Of a stretch of DNA of 8,868 bases, positions 1 through 6,568 are shown piece after piece. Every line of letters starts with the position of its first letter. Position 1 is the stretch's first letter. The notes beneath the pieces are model-generated. The model was given only the letters and a program-made list of their open reading frames with translations. It was not told where the DNA came from and made no database searches. The stretch is from Candidatus Pacearchaeota archaeon (GTDB lineage: Archaea > Nanoarchaeota > Nanoarchaeia > Pacearchaeales > GW2011-AR1): positions 1-8,868 of the forward strand of contig NZAS01000183.1 in NCBI GenBank assembly GCA_002686195.1. Reading direction: 5' to 3'. The position numbers and the translations under genes were made by a program.

Positions 1-129
1 CAAACATTCGATCTCGGCTCATCTATGACTATTACTGATGTTGGGTATAGAGTGCAACTGGGAAATATAGGCTGTAATGACTGGGTGGGATGTCCTGATT
101 ATGATCCAACGAAGCATGACTACTCGTAG
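1..129 (+). CDS. C-terminal end of an unrecognised protein (5' end outside window)
   Basis: Frame 1 is open from the first base to a TAG at 127-129, giving the last 42 residues of a protein that begins left of the window. The fragment has two cysteines in a short Gly/Asp-rich stretch (IGCNDWVGCPDYDP) and ends HDYS. It lies on the same strand as the next gene, with a 48-base gap, so it probably belongs to the same forward transcription unit. I do not recognise the family. It could be a virion protein given its neighbours, but that is inference from position only. The fragment is short, so the coding call rests on the open frame, the orderly composition and the tight spacing. Confidence 0.55.
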   Translation, partial: QTFDLGSSMTITDVGYRVQLGNIGCNDWVGCPDYDPTKHDYS

Positions 130-163
130 ACGATACACTCTTCCTAGGTGCGCTCATTGTACT

Positions 164-169
164 AAAGGG
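164..169 (+). promoter_or_regulatory. Ribosome binding site deciding start at 178
   Basis: AAAGGG lies 8 bases upstream of ATG 178. It overlaps the alternative GTG at 169, which favours the ATG as the real start. Confidence 0.6.
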
Positions 170-177
170 TGCTGACT

Positions 178-1077
178 ATGACTGTGATCTCAGATCGCCA
201 TCTGACCCCCAGTTTTCCTATTTACTATAACAAATTACGATTAGATGAAGTTGATAAAAACCTTAATGAATCTTTCCTTGGGCCACCAGTTCTTGATCCT
301 GAGAGCGGTGAGAAGGTATATTTAGCTACAAAACCAGGATTTCGTAGAGTTCCTAGGGGTATTATACCAGCTACAAAAAGCTCAGGAAAAGATGCTCATC
401 TATGGTTTGTATCTGTTTCTGAACAATATTGTGTTACTCTATTTGACGGATCTTATTGGGCTCCCATAACTGGTGAGACTGGGGGGTATAGCACTGAGGT
501 TATAAAGTGGTCGGCAGTCGCTTCTTGCGAAAGATATGAACATATACAGGCGATAGACGGGTGGTTTGATGTCACTCCTGAAAACTTACGCAATGAAAAC
601 CAAGTAAACGACAAAATCAACGCAGCCTGTGCTGAACAGAAAGCCCTGGTGGATGAGGTTGGAGGGGTTGGCGTGGCCCCACAGTGGTACAAGGCTATGG
701 GGTGTGGATGTGGTATAGAAGTTGGAGTTGCGAAAGAGAATACTTCAAATGGCTCTAATGACCCTTGTGCACCAGGCTCTACGACTTTTTCTACTAACGG
801 TAAAGGGGATAGTGACTGTATTCATTATTACAAGGGTGTATTTGTAATCGCTAAGGACGCTGCAACCGCAGATGCAATGGCTGCTATAGCCGGGGTTGAC
901 GCTGGCGCTGCTTTAGGTAAAAGGGGTCCTGAAGGCTATTTCGTTACTACATGTAGGAAAACTGCTGGCTATGACGCTCTTAAATATGATCATAAGCCTA
1001 GTTTTTGCGAAGTTATGGACGATTCTGGGTGTTGCCCAGACTGTGTTCCTAAATTATGTGAGATGTGTAACCTTTAA
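178..1077 (+). CDS. Cysteine-rich phage protein of unknown function
   Basis: This encodes 299 residues that I do not recognise. I chose ATG 178 over the in-frame GTG at 169 because AAAGGG at 164-169 sits 8 bases before the ATG and would overlap the GTG. There is no signal peptide or membrane segment. The N-terminal half is mixed and aromatic-rich. The C-terminal half has most of the 14 cysteines, including C176-G-C178 and a terminal cluster at residues 285-297 in which C286-x2-C289 and C294-x2-C297 are four residues apart. That spacing resembles a compact zinc knuckle or a disulphide-linked tail, but no known domain is matched. A Gly/Ser/Asn/Thr-rich stretch near residues 188-216 looks like a linker. 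The gene is convergent with the reverse-strand cassette, with a 19-base gap. A virion or injected protein is possible, inferred only from the late-gene setting. Confidence 0.8.
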   Translation: MTVISDRHLTPSFPIYYNKLRLDEVDKNLNESFLGPPVLDPESGEKVYLATKPGFRRVPRGIIPATKSSGKDAHLWFVSVSEQYCVTLFDGSYWAPITGETGGYSTEVIKWSAVASCERYEHIQAIDGWFDVTPENLRNENQVNDKINAACAEQKALVDEVGGVGVAPQWYKAMGCGCGIEVGVAKENTSNGSNDPCAPGSTTFSTNGKGDSDCIHYYKGVFVIAKDAATADAMAAIAGVDAGAALGKRGPEGYFVTTCRKTAGYDALKYDHKPSFCEVMDDSGCCPDCVPKLCEMCNL

Positions 1078-1096
1078 CTAAGGGCGTAAACTAGCC

Positions 1097-1441
1097 TCAG
1101 CCACCCTCGTTTTGGACTATATTCTTAGTCCAAAGATTCGTATATAGAAGCCAGCTAAAAGCACTTCCCAAGATACCATCTATAAAGATATTTTGTGTTG
1201 GGCTGAGCCAAAAGTGTCCTGCTCCCATTCCTACCCAAAATCCCATGCACATAGCACAGTGGAGAAGTTCCCCAATCCATTTTCTAATTTTTCTGAAAAA
1301 GTGAGGACTTGGATCTTCATAAATTTCTTGAGTTAGAAATGCAGCCCTGATTGGGAGGAAGATCTTAGAGATCGTAATAATTATAGTTACGCCAAAAACG
1401 GCTAAAAGCCATTGAAATAGTATTACTGGGTCTGTGAGCAT
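1097..1441 (-). CDS. Small DUF1360-like integral membrane protein
   Basis: This encodes 114 residues with three likely membrane segments, around residues 5-28, 63-79 and 85-101. Between the first two is a basic, aromatic stretch (residues 45-56), followed by the cysteine motif C62-A-M-C65-M-G-F-W at the entry of the second segment. The pattern Leu-x-Cys-x-x-Cys-x-Gly-Phe-Trp next to a membrane helix is characteristic of the DUF1360 family of small bacterial and phage membrane proteins, whose function is not known to me. It would sit in the host inner membrane. Its ATG lies inside the end of the upstream GMP reductase-like gene (19-base overlap), and there is no good Shine-Dalgarno sequence, so translation is probably coupled to that gene. 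The family call rests on motif and topology only. Roles in lysis timing, superinfection exclusion or redox/metal handling are open. Confidence 0.72.
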   Translation of the reverse strand: MLTDPVILFQWLLAVFGVTIIITISKIFLPIRAAFLTQEIYEDPSPHFFRKIRKWIGELLHCAMCMGFWVGMGAGHFWLSPTQNIFIDGILGSAFSWLLYTNLWTKNIVQNEGG

Positions 1442-2451
1442 GATTCTAATATATGGGGGTTGTTCTCTAATATTATAGTAGGTGGGGCACTAATAAAAGT
1501 TGCTTTTGCATGAAATTCTTTTATTGTAGAAGCTCCTGTGTAAGACATTGCTGACCGTATACCCTCTATAATAATTTTTAGTACATCATAGGTACTTCCT
1601 GTAGGCTTTCTTTGTACCATACAACTGATGCCTTCTGCATTATTGTAGGAGCCTTCAAAGTCTGACCGAGCTTCTGGGGAAGCCATGCCCCTGAATTCAA
1701 TCTCTTCCGCGTCTAATCTCCAATTTGGAGTCTTGTCTGTACCTGCTAGCATACCTCCAACCATGACGGCTGTGGCTCCTGCGGCTAATGCTTTTGCTGC
1801 ATCACCTGAGGTTTTGATACCCCCATCTGCGATTATAGGGCCAATATAGCTGCATTCTTCTACTGCGGTAAGTTGAGGAAACCCACATCCAGTTTTTATC
1901 CGAGTAGTACAGGCACTGCCTGGACCGACACCAATTTTCACGGTATCTGCGCCCCATAGGAACAGTCTTTCTGTAGCTTCTGGGGTGCAGACATTACCTG
2001 CTATGACCGTACCAGAGAACCTCTTTCGGATGTGGGTTAAAGTGTCTTTCATGTGCTTGCTATCGCCGTGGGCAATGTCCACACATATAATAATATTTTT
2101 ATCTCCAAAATTAGTAAGGAGATAATCAATTCGTTCTTTGTCCTTTTTTAGGCATCCTACTGCCACAGCAAAAGGGGAGTAGGTGTTTTTCAACCACCTT
2201 CTAATAATAATATCAAGATCTTCTATGCTCATGTATCGGTGTAGTATACCTAACCCACCAAAGTTTTCCATAGCATAGAGCATTTCTTCGCCTGTGATTG
2301 TATCCATATTGGCGGAAATTATAGGGATACTGAGATCATACTCTCCTATGGCTTTAGACTGTTCTAAAGATATGTCCTTTCGGGAAGAAATCTCTGAGTA
2401 TTGGGGGATGAGCAGAATATCGTCGTAAGAATATCCGTTAGTATTTATCAT
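1423..2451 (-). CDS. GMP reductase / IMP dehydrogenase family enzyme (GMP reductase-like)
   Basis: This is a 342-residue TIM-barrel enzyme of the IMPDH/GMPR family. GMP reductase makes IMP, ammonia and NADP+ from GMP and NADPH; IMP dehydrogenase oxidises IMP to XMP. Visible motifs are the N-terminal DDILLIPQYS (10-19), ISANMDT (45-51), the catalytic loop GPGSACTTR (176-184) with Cys181, PQLTAVEEC (192-200), the phosphate-site DGG (209-211), VGGMLAG (231-237) and RGM (254-256). The barrel is uninterrupted, with no CBS domain pair. The length matches bacterial GMP reductase (about 347), and the C-terminal part (IRSAMSYTGAS, then ATFI) resembles it closely. The mobile flap is short and lacks the Arg-Tyr pair typical of IMP dehydrogenases, which also favours reductase. 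A clear GAGGA site precedes the ATG and overlaps the stop of the glycosyltransferase-like gene 7 bases away, so the two are co-transcribed. Substrate direction is inferred, and a CBS-less IMP dehydrogenase remains possible. Confidence 0.85.
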   Translation of the reverse strand: MINTNGYSYDDILLIPQYSEISSRKDISLEQSKAIGEYDLSIPIISANMDTITGEEMLYAMENFGGLGILHRYMSIEDLDIIIRRWLKNTYSPFAVAVGCLKKDKERIDYLLTNFGDKNIIICVDIAHGDSKHMKDTLTHIRKRFSGTVIAGNVCTPEATERLFLWGADTVKIGVGPGSACTTRIKTGCGFPQLTAVEECSYIGPIIADGGIKTSGDAAKALAAGATAVMVGGMLAGTDKTPNWRLDAEEIEFRGMASPEARSDFEGSYNNAEGISCMVQRKPTGSTYDVLKIIIEGIRSAMSYTGASTIKEFHAKATFISAPPTIILENNPHILESCSQTQ

Positions 2452-2455
2452 AAGG

Positions 2456-2460
2456 TCCTC
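2456..2460 (-). promoter_or_regulatory. Ribosome binding site overlapping upstream stop codon
   Basis: Read on the reverse strand, GAGGA lies 4 bases before the ATG at 2451 and overlaps the TGA (2461-2459) that ends the glycosyltransferase-like gene. This arrangement suits translational coupling of the two genes. Confidence 0.55.
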
Positions 2461-3151
2461 AAGCTGTTATAGGAAAGTCGCGGTCAAATTTCAGTATAAA
2501 TAGTTCCCTATTTTTGTGCCACGAGTCCCTTCCTGCTAGTTCTCCACTAGAATTGTGGAGGATTAGGACTGGTACAGCTCTGTTGCTATATCCCTTTTTC
2601 CTAGCTGTTGCGGTGTAATGAATATCATAAAAGTCCCATTCCCCCTCCAGATAGTCAGGCTTATCCAGACCGACATCCATCAAGACACGAGCTTTTGCTG
2701 CTAGAAATAAGCCGTCTAAGATAGCCACATTTCTGTAGGCTCCGTAAAAAGTAGGGTTAACATTTGAGGTCAGTTCCTCGCCGTGAAAAACCATACCTGA
2801 ATGTTTGCCCTTTGCCCACTGATCTTGGTCCCACCATACAGCCCTACTGTTTAGTTCTGTTGTTCCTGCTGGTCCTATAAATCCTGTCTTAGGCACACTG
2901 AGTTCTCTAAATAACAAGGGAAGGAAATAGCCTTCTTGTGAGAGTATTTCAATATCATCATGACATAGAATAAATATGTCTGAGGGGTCTGGGTTGATTT
3001 GCTTGAACGCTCTGCTGTAACCAGAAAATATAGATTTACTGTTTACAATCAATTTGACCTCTACCCCACACCTAGATAAATAGGAAGTTAATGTTTGTGT
3101 GGTTTTAGATAGCTGCTTGGTCCTAGTACATATTAGGGCATAGGTTCTCAT
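2459..3151 (-). CDS. Family 2-like glycosyltransferase (GT-A fold)
   Basis: This encodes 230 residues with the layout of a small GT-A glycosyltransferase of the family 2-like group. A beta-strand start (YALICTRT, 4-11) is followed by an acidic motif after a hydrophobic strand (IFILCHDDIEIL, 59-70; D65-D66 fit the DxD metal/nucleotide-sugar site), GFIGPAGT (90-97), an acceptor-site block VAILDGLFLAAK (142-153), an acidic stretch EWDFYDIHYTATARKKGY (171-188; an Asp there may be the catalytic base), and LILHNSSG (196-203), whose His199 fits the late metal-binding His of this fold. There is no signal peptide or membrane segment, so it is cytoplasmic. It is the first gene of the reverse-strand operon. 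Donor and acceptor cannot be read from sequence: DNA bases, a virion protein or a host surface glycan are all possible. No good Shine-Dalgarno sequence precedes the ATG. Confidence 0.75.
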   Translation of the reverse strand: MRTYALICTRTKQLSKTTQTLTSYLSRCGVEVKLIVNSKSIFSGYSRAFKQINPDPSDIFILCHDDIEILSQEGYFLPLLFRELSVPKTGFIGPAGTTELNSRAVWWDQDQWAKGKHSGMVFHGEELTSNVNPTFYGAYRNVAILDGLFLAAKARVLMDVGLDKPDYLEGEWDFYDIHYTATARKKGYSNRAVPVLILHNSSGELAGRDSWHKNRELFILKFDRDFPITA

Positions 3152-3190
3152 ACTCTATAATAGCATGAGCATTAGATAATACTAAAAAAT
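3152..3190. promoter_or_regulatory. Divergent intergenic region, probable promoter pair
   Basis: These 39 bases separate the start codons of the reverse-strand cassette and the terminase gene, so at least one promoter is expected here unless both are transcribed from elsewhere. On the forward strand TATAAT at 3156-3161 matches a -10 box exactly, 29 bases before the terminase ATG, but the -35 position 17 bases upstream (TTAGGG) is poor. On the reverse strand TATTAT at 3181-3176 could serve the cassette. Neither assignment is tested. Confidence 0.35.
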
Positions 3191-4738
3191 ATGGATCAAA
3201 AAGAAGTTTTTCAAGAATTTACGAGGTGTAAGGAAGACCCCGTTTACTTCATGTGTAACTATGTCAAGGTTACGCACCCTATCAGGGGATTGGTCAAATT
3301 CAACTTATATCCTTTTCAAAAAAGAATAGTGAGTGAGGTTCAAGCTCATAGATTCAATATTCTCAGAAAATTTCGACAGGCTGGGTGTACTACGATTGCA
3401 GCAGCATACTCTATTTGGATGGCTATTTTTCAACAGCACAAGACCATCGTTATTATATCCAAGGGTGATGCCGAGTCTACAGAGCTACTCGATAGAATCA
3501 AACTAATGTATGACGAGCTTCCCTCATTTCTAAAGCCTGGACTGGTAGAAAGTAACAAGCACACTCTGAAACTTGCTTCACACTCTACTATCAAGTCTAG
3601 ACCATCTGGAAAGCAGTCTGGTCGGTCTTTGGCGGGATCACTCCTCATCGTGGATGAGGCGGCGTTTATTGACAATATTGATACGATTTGGGCCGCAGTA
3701 TATCCTATCATTTCTACTGGTGGTAGAGCCTTTGTACTGTCTACCGTCAATGGTATAGGCAACTGGTATCATGAAACTTATGAAGGAGCCATAGCAAAGG
3801 AAAATTCGTTTAACGCTATTGATATCAATTGGGAGGAGCATCCTGAGTACGCAAGGCATGAAGGGTATGAGTATCTGTATGATATTATGGAAGCCCAAGA
3901 TCCTCCTCTTTCAATTGAACATTGGGAAGAGGTAACTAGATCAAATATCTCTCTGAAAAAATGGAAACAAGAATACGAGTGTGCTTTCCTAGGAACAGGT
4001 GAAACCTTCATTGAAGGTAGCATTCTAGAAAATCTTCATACCCAAATAAATGAAGAGTACTACAACAAGTACAATAGGAGAATGCGAATATGGAATGATC
4101 CAGACCCACAATATGATTACCTTATTGCATGTGATGTAGCGTTGGGTAGGGAGCGAGACTACTCTGCATTCCACATAATTAATATGTACAACGGGGAGCA
4201 GGTAGCTGAATTTTACTCTAATAAAACTCCTATTAATGATCTAGCGGAAATTATTGCAAAAGAAGCTGGATTGTATAATACGGCATATGTGTTTATAGAA
4301 AGAAACACAATTGGAAATAATTTGATTGATTGGCTATTTAATGTATTAGAATATGAAAATTTGTGGACTGATGAGAAGGGAGATATTGGATACCAAGTTA
4401 CTATGAAAACGAGAGAAATTTTACTCGCTTCTATGGAAGAACTGATTCGAAGAAATGTAATAAAAATTAATTCAGGTAGAACTGTGCAGGAACTACTTAC
4501 TTTTATTATTACTGACACTGGTAGGTATGAAGCTGATGCTGGTCAACATGATGATTTAATTTCTAGCTTAAGTTTGGCGGCATTTGGGCTAAATAACTTG
4601 ATAGAGACAACTCCCTTGGAGCATACTAAAATTCTTCATAAAGAAAGTAAGCCCCTAGGAATGTCTTTAATAAAGAAGTATCCTATTAAGAGTTTTGGTG
4701 GGATGACTCAGGAAGATTTAAGATGGCTAATGAAATAA
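3191..4738 (+). CDS. terL: Terminase large subunit (gp17-like packaging ATPase/nuclease)
   Basis: This is the motor that docks on the portal, translocates DNA into the prohead with ATP, and cuts the concatemer. Its 515 residues are shorter than T4 gp17 (610). The N-terminal ATPase shows a Q-motif-like LYPFQK (39-44), a Walker A region RKFRQAGCTT (59-68), Walker B LLIVDE (151-156, D155 and catalytic E156), and coupling motif STVNG (184-188). The C-terminal RNase H-like nuclease shows D315 in ACDVALG, E370 in VFIERN and D454/D455 in QHDDL, matching the three acidic residues of gp17 nuclease. The Walker A carries Cys66 where the usual lysine stands; basic residues R59, K60 and R62 lie before it. 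An in-frame TAG at 3173 rules out an upstream AUG extension. There is no good Shine-Dalgarno sequence. The 3' end overlaps the portal gene by 16 bases. No small terminase gene is adjacent. Confidence 0.96.
   Translation: MDQKEVFQEFTRCKEDPVYFMCNYVKVTHPIRGLVKFNLYPFQKRIVSEVQAHRFNILRKFRQAGCTTIAAAYSIWMAIFQQHKTIVIISKGDAESTELLDRIKLMYDELPSFLKPGLVESNKHTLKLASHSTIKSRPSGKQSGRSLAGSLLIVDEAAFIDNIDTIWAAVYPIISTGGRAFVLSTVNGIGNWYHETYEGAIAKENSFNAIDINWEEHPEYARHEGYEYLYDIMEAQDPPLSIEHWEEVTRSNISLKKWKQEYECAFLGTGETFIEGSILENLHTQINEEYYNKYNRRMRIWNDPDPQYDYLIACDVALGRERDYSAFHIINMYNGEQVAEFYSNKTPINDLAEIIAKEAGLYNTAYVFIERNTIGNNLIDWLFNVLEYENLWTDEKGDIGYQVTMKTREILLASMEELIRRNVIKINSGRTVQELLTFIITDTGRYEADAGQHDDLISSLSLAAFGLNNLIETTPLEHTKILHKESKPLGMSLIKKYPIKSFGGMTQEDLRWLMK
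4710..4715 (+). promoter_or_regulatory. Ribosome binding site of the portal gene inside terminase
   Basis: AGGAAG lies 7 bases before the portal ATG at 4723, within the last codons of the terminase gene. It fixes the overlapping start. Confidence 0.7.
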
Positions 4739-6537
4739 ATAAAAAAGATCAAGAACGGCTTGAAGAAGGCTACACCGAATTTGGTGGTACTGGTGCTAGA
4801 GTTCCATTTGGTGGATCTTGGTTTAGTCCTAGTGGCAGATTAGGAAGGTGGTTTGCCAAGTTCTTCGCTACTAAGGCACAGCCGTATGTTGCCGATCAGG
4901 GAAAGCTGGGGGATACCCCTATGCACCCCCTGGCTGGCGATACTGTAGTCGCAGATGATGTAATCAAGCCTGAGGGTCCAGCAAGATTAAGTCTTAACAG
5001 AGTTGGTATGCCTCATATTCCTGAGGTTGAACGCAACAGAAAACAACGCTACAAATTATTTGAATCAATGGATGAGTATCCTGAGATCGGAGCAGCATTC
5101 GATATTTATGCTGATGATGGGACGCAGTTAGACATCCGAGGAAACAGGTGGACGGTGGATACAAAAGAAAAGAATGCTCTTGACGAAATTGAGGAGCTTT
5201 TTAGTACAATCAAGTTGGACCGTTTTTACTGGGATATTTTTAGAAATATGGTAAAGTATGGGGATTGCTTTATAGAGCTTGTCCTTGATATGAATAATCC
5301 TAAGGCAGGAATACAAAGAATTAAAATTCTTAATCCTAACTTCATACTTCGTGTAGAAAATGAGTATGGGTATCTGACAGACTTCTTACAAGAAATTCCT
5401 GAGAAACCTGATTGGAATACTTTTGGGGGACAGTCTTCTCAAATGCGAGGGGCACAGTTTATAACATTAGATAAGAACCAGCTTGTTCATTTTAGAATGC
5501 ATACTTCTGATCCCGCGTTCTATCCTTACGGAAAGGCAGTTGGAGCTATAGCTCATAGAATCTTCCGCTCTTTGAAACTTATGGAAGATGCGATGCTTAT
5601 TTATCGCCTACAAAGAGCCCCTGAACGACGAATTTTTTATGTAGATATTGGTAATCTCCCCAGCCATAAGGCTGAAGCATATATTGAGAGATTGAAAGAA
5701 AAGTTTAAGAAAGAAAAATATTTTAATCAAAGTACTGGGGGTATTGATGAGAGGTACAACCCCCTTTCTGCTGATGAAGATTTCTTTGTTCCTATTAAGG
5801 GAAATCAAGGAACAAAAATTGATACTCTGCCTGGAGCGCAGAATTTGGGAGAAGTTGACGATGTTAAGTATTTCAGAGACAAGCTGTTGGCTGCGCTGAA
5901 GATTCCCAAAGACTACATCGTTGAGAAAGACCAGTCCCCAGAGCGCAAAGCCAACTTATCCCAGCTTGATGTAAAATTTGCTAGAACAATTTTAAGAATT
6001 CAACAATGTATGGAAATCGGAATGGAGCAAGTTGCTAAGCGACATTTGCAACTGAAAGGCTTTCCTAACTCTTTAGTTCATGATCTTCGTATTAAACTTC
6101 CTGACCCTTCTGACATGCATGCTAAGCGAAAGCTTGATATTGATGAGCAAGTTGCTAGAGTAGTCCAAGCTGTATTGGGTTTAGGAATATTTCCTAAGTC
6201 TAAAATTTACAAAGACTACTTTGATTTAACTGATCAAGAAATTGACGAAATTGAGAAGGAACTAGAAAAGCAGCAGAAGAAGGAAGCCGAGATGCAGGAG
6301 GATACGATGGGGCCAGCAGGCGCACCAATGGGAGGGCCACCAATGGCGGGACCTAATATGGATCAAGAGGCTGGGGGTCAAGAGCCTAATGAAAATATAC
6401 CCCCAACTCAAACAGCAGAAAGTGTTTTATCAGATTTGAAATCATTGAGAACAAAAATGCTCTCTGAGGGTCAAGTAAGAAATTGGCAACCAAAAGCTGT
6501 TGATAGGCTTATAAATAGATTAGGGGCCGATAAATAG
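4723..6537 (+). CDS. Portal vertex protein (gp20-like)
   Basis: This 604-residue protein should form the dodecameric ring at one capsid vertex that initiates head assembly and through which DNA enters and leaves. Family signatures of T4 gp20-type portals are visible: RNRKQRYKLFESMDEYPEIG (104-123), DRFYWDIFRNMVKYGDCFIE (166-185), the hallmark LQRAPERRIFYVDIGNLP (296-313), then FFVPIKGNQGTKIDTLPGAQ (354-373) followed by NLGEVDDVKYF. The core ends near residue 500; a charged coiled-coil-like stretch (502-526) then leads to a Met/Gly/Pro-rich linker (526-562) and a final helical segment, making it longer than T4 gp20 (524). The ATG overlaps the last codons of the terminase and is preceded by AGGAAG at 4710-4715, 7 bases upstream, so the start is well supported and translation is likely coupled. 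Phage portals of this class may be assembled with a membrane-bound chaperone, not seen here. Confidence 0.95.
   Translation: MANEINKKDQERLEEGYTEFGGTGARVPFGGSWFSPSGRLGRWFAKFFATKAQPYVADQGKLGDTPMHPLAGDTVVADDVIKPEGPARLSLNRVGMPHIPEVERNRKQRYKLFESMDEYPEIGAAFDIYADDGTQLDIRGNRWTVDTKEKNALDEIEELFSTIKLDRFYWDIFRNMVKYGDCFIELVLDMNNPKAGIQRIKILNPNFILRVENEYGYLTDFLQEIPEKPDWNTFGGQSSQMRGAQFITLDKNQLVHFRMHTSDPAFYPYGKAVGAIAHRIFRSLKLMEDAMLIYRLQRAPERRIFYVDIGNLPSHKAEAYIERLKEKFKKEKYFNQSTGGIDERYNPLSADEDFFVPIKGNQGTKIDTLPGAQNLGEVDDVKYFRDKLLAALKIPKDYIVEKDQSPERKANLSQLDVKFARTILRIQQCMEIGMEQVAKRHLQLKGFPNSLVHDLRIKLPDPSDMHAKRKLDIDEQVARVVQAVLGLGIFPKSKIYKDYFDLTDQEIDEIEKELEKQQKKEAEMQEDTMGPAGAPMGGPPMAGPNMDQEAGGQEPNENIPPTQTAESVLSDLKSLRTKMLSEGQVRNWQPKAVDRLINRLGADK
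6510..6517 (+). promoter_or_regulatory. T4 late promoter-like box (exact TATAAATA)
   Basis: TATAAATA, the -10 element read by the T4 late sigma factor gp55, occurs in the last codons of the portal gene, 75 bases before the next ATG. It is plausibly a late promoter for the scaffold-like gene. A match to this octamer is expected about once by chance in AT-rich DNA of this length over both strands, so it is weak evidence. Confidence 0.3.
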
Positions 6538-6568
6538 AAAGTGCCCCTTTGAGTCTAATTAGAATGTA

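Noticed and set aside
453..692. A 79-residue reverse frame inside the cysteine-rich gene
   Set aside because: There is no ribosome binding site, it is opposite a longer frame with a good start, and no recognisable features are seen.
1024..1040. Perfect inverted repeat TCTGGG-TGTTG-CCCAGA near the end of the cysteine-rich gene
   Set aside because: It could fold as a hairpin, but it is inside the coding sequence about 37 bases before the stop codon and is not followed by a T run, so I do not call it a terminator.
3430..3898. Several overlapping frames (110 and 86 residues reverse, 61 forward) inside the terminase
   Set aside because: They are shadows of a gene with clear terminase motifs and have no start signals or sensible composition.
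6522..6548. AGGGGC / GCCCCT inverted repeat with a 15-base loop across the portal stop codon
   Set aside because: A 6-base stem with a long loop and only three T after it is too weak for a terminator.
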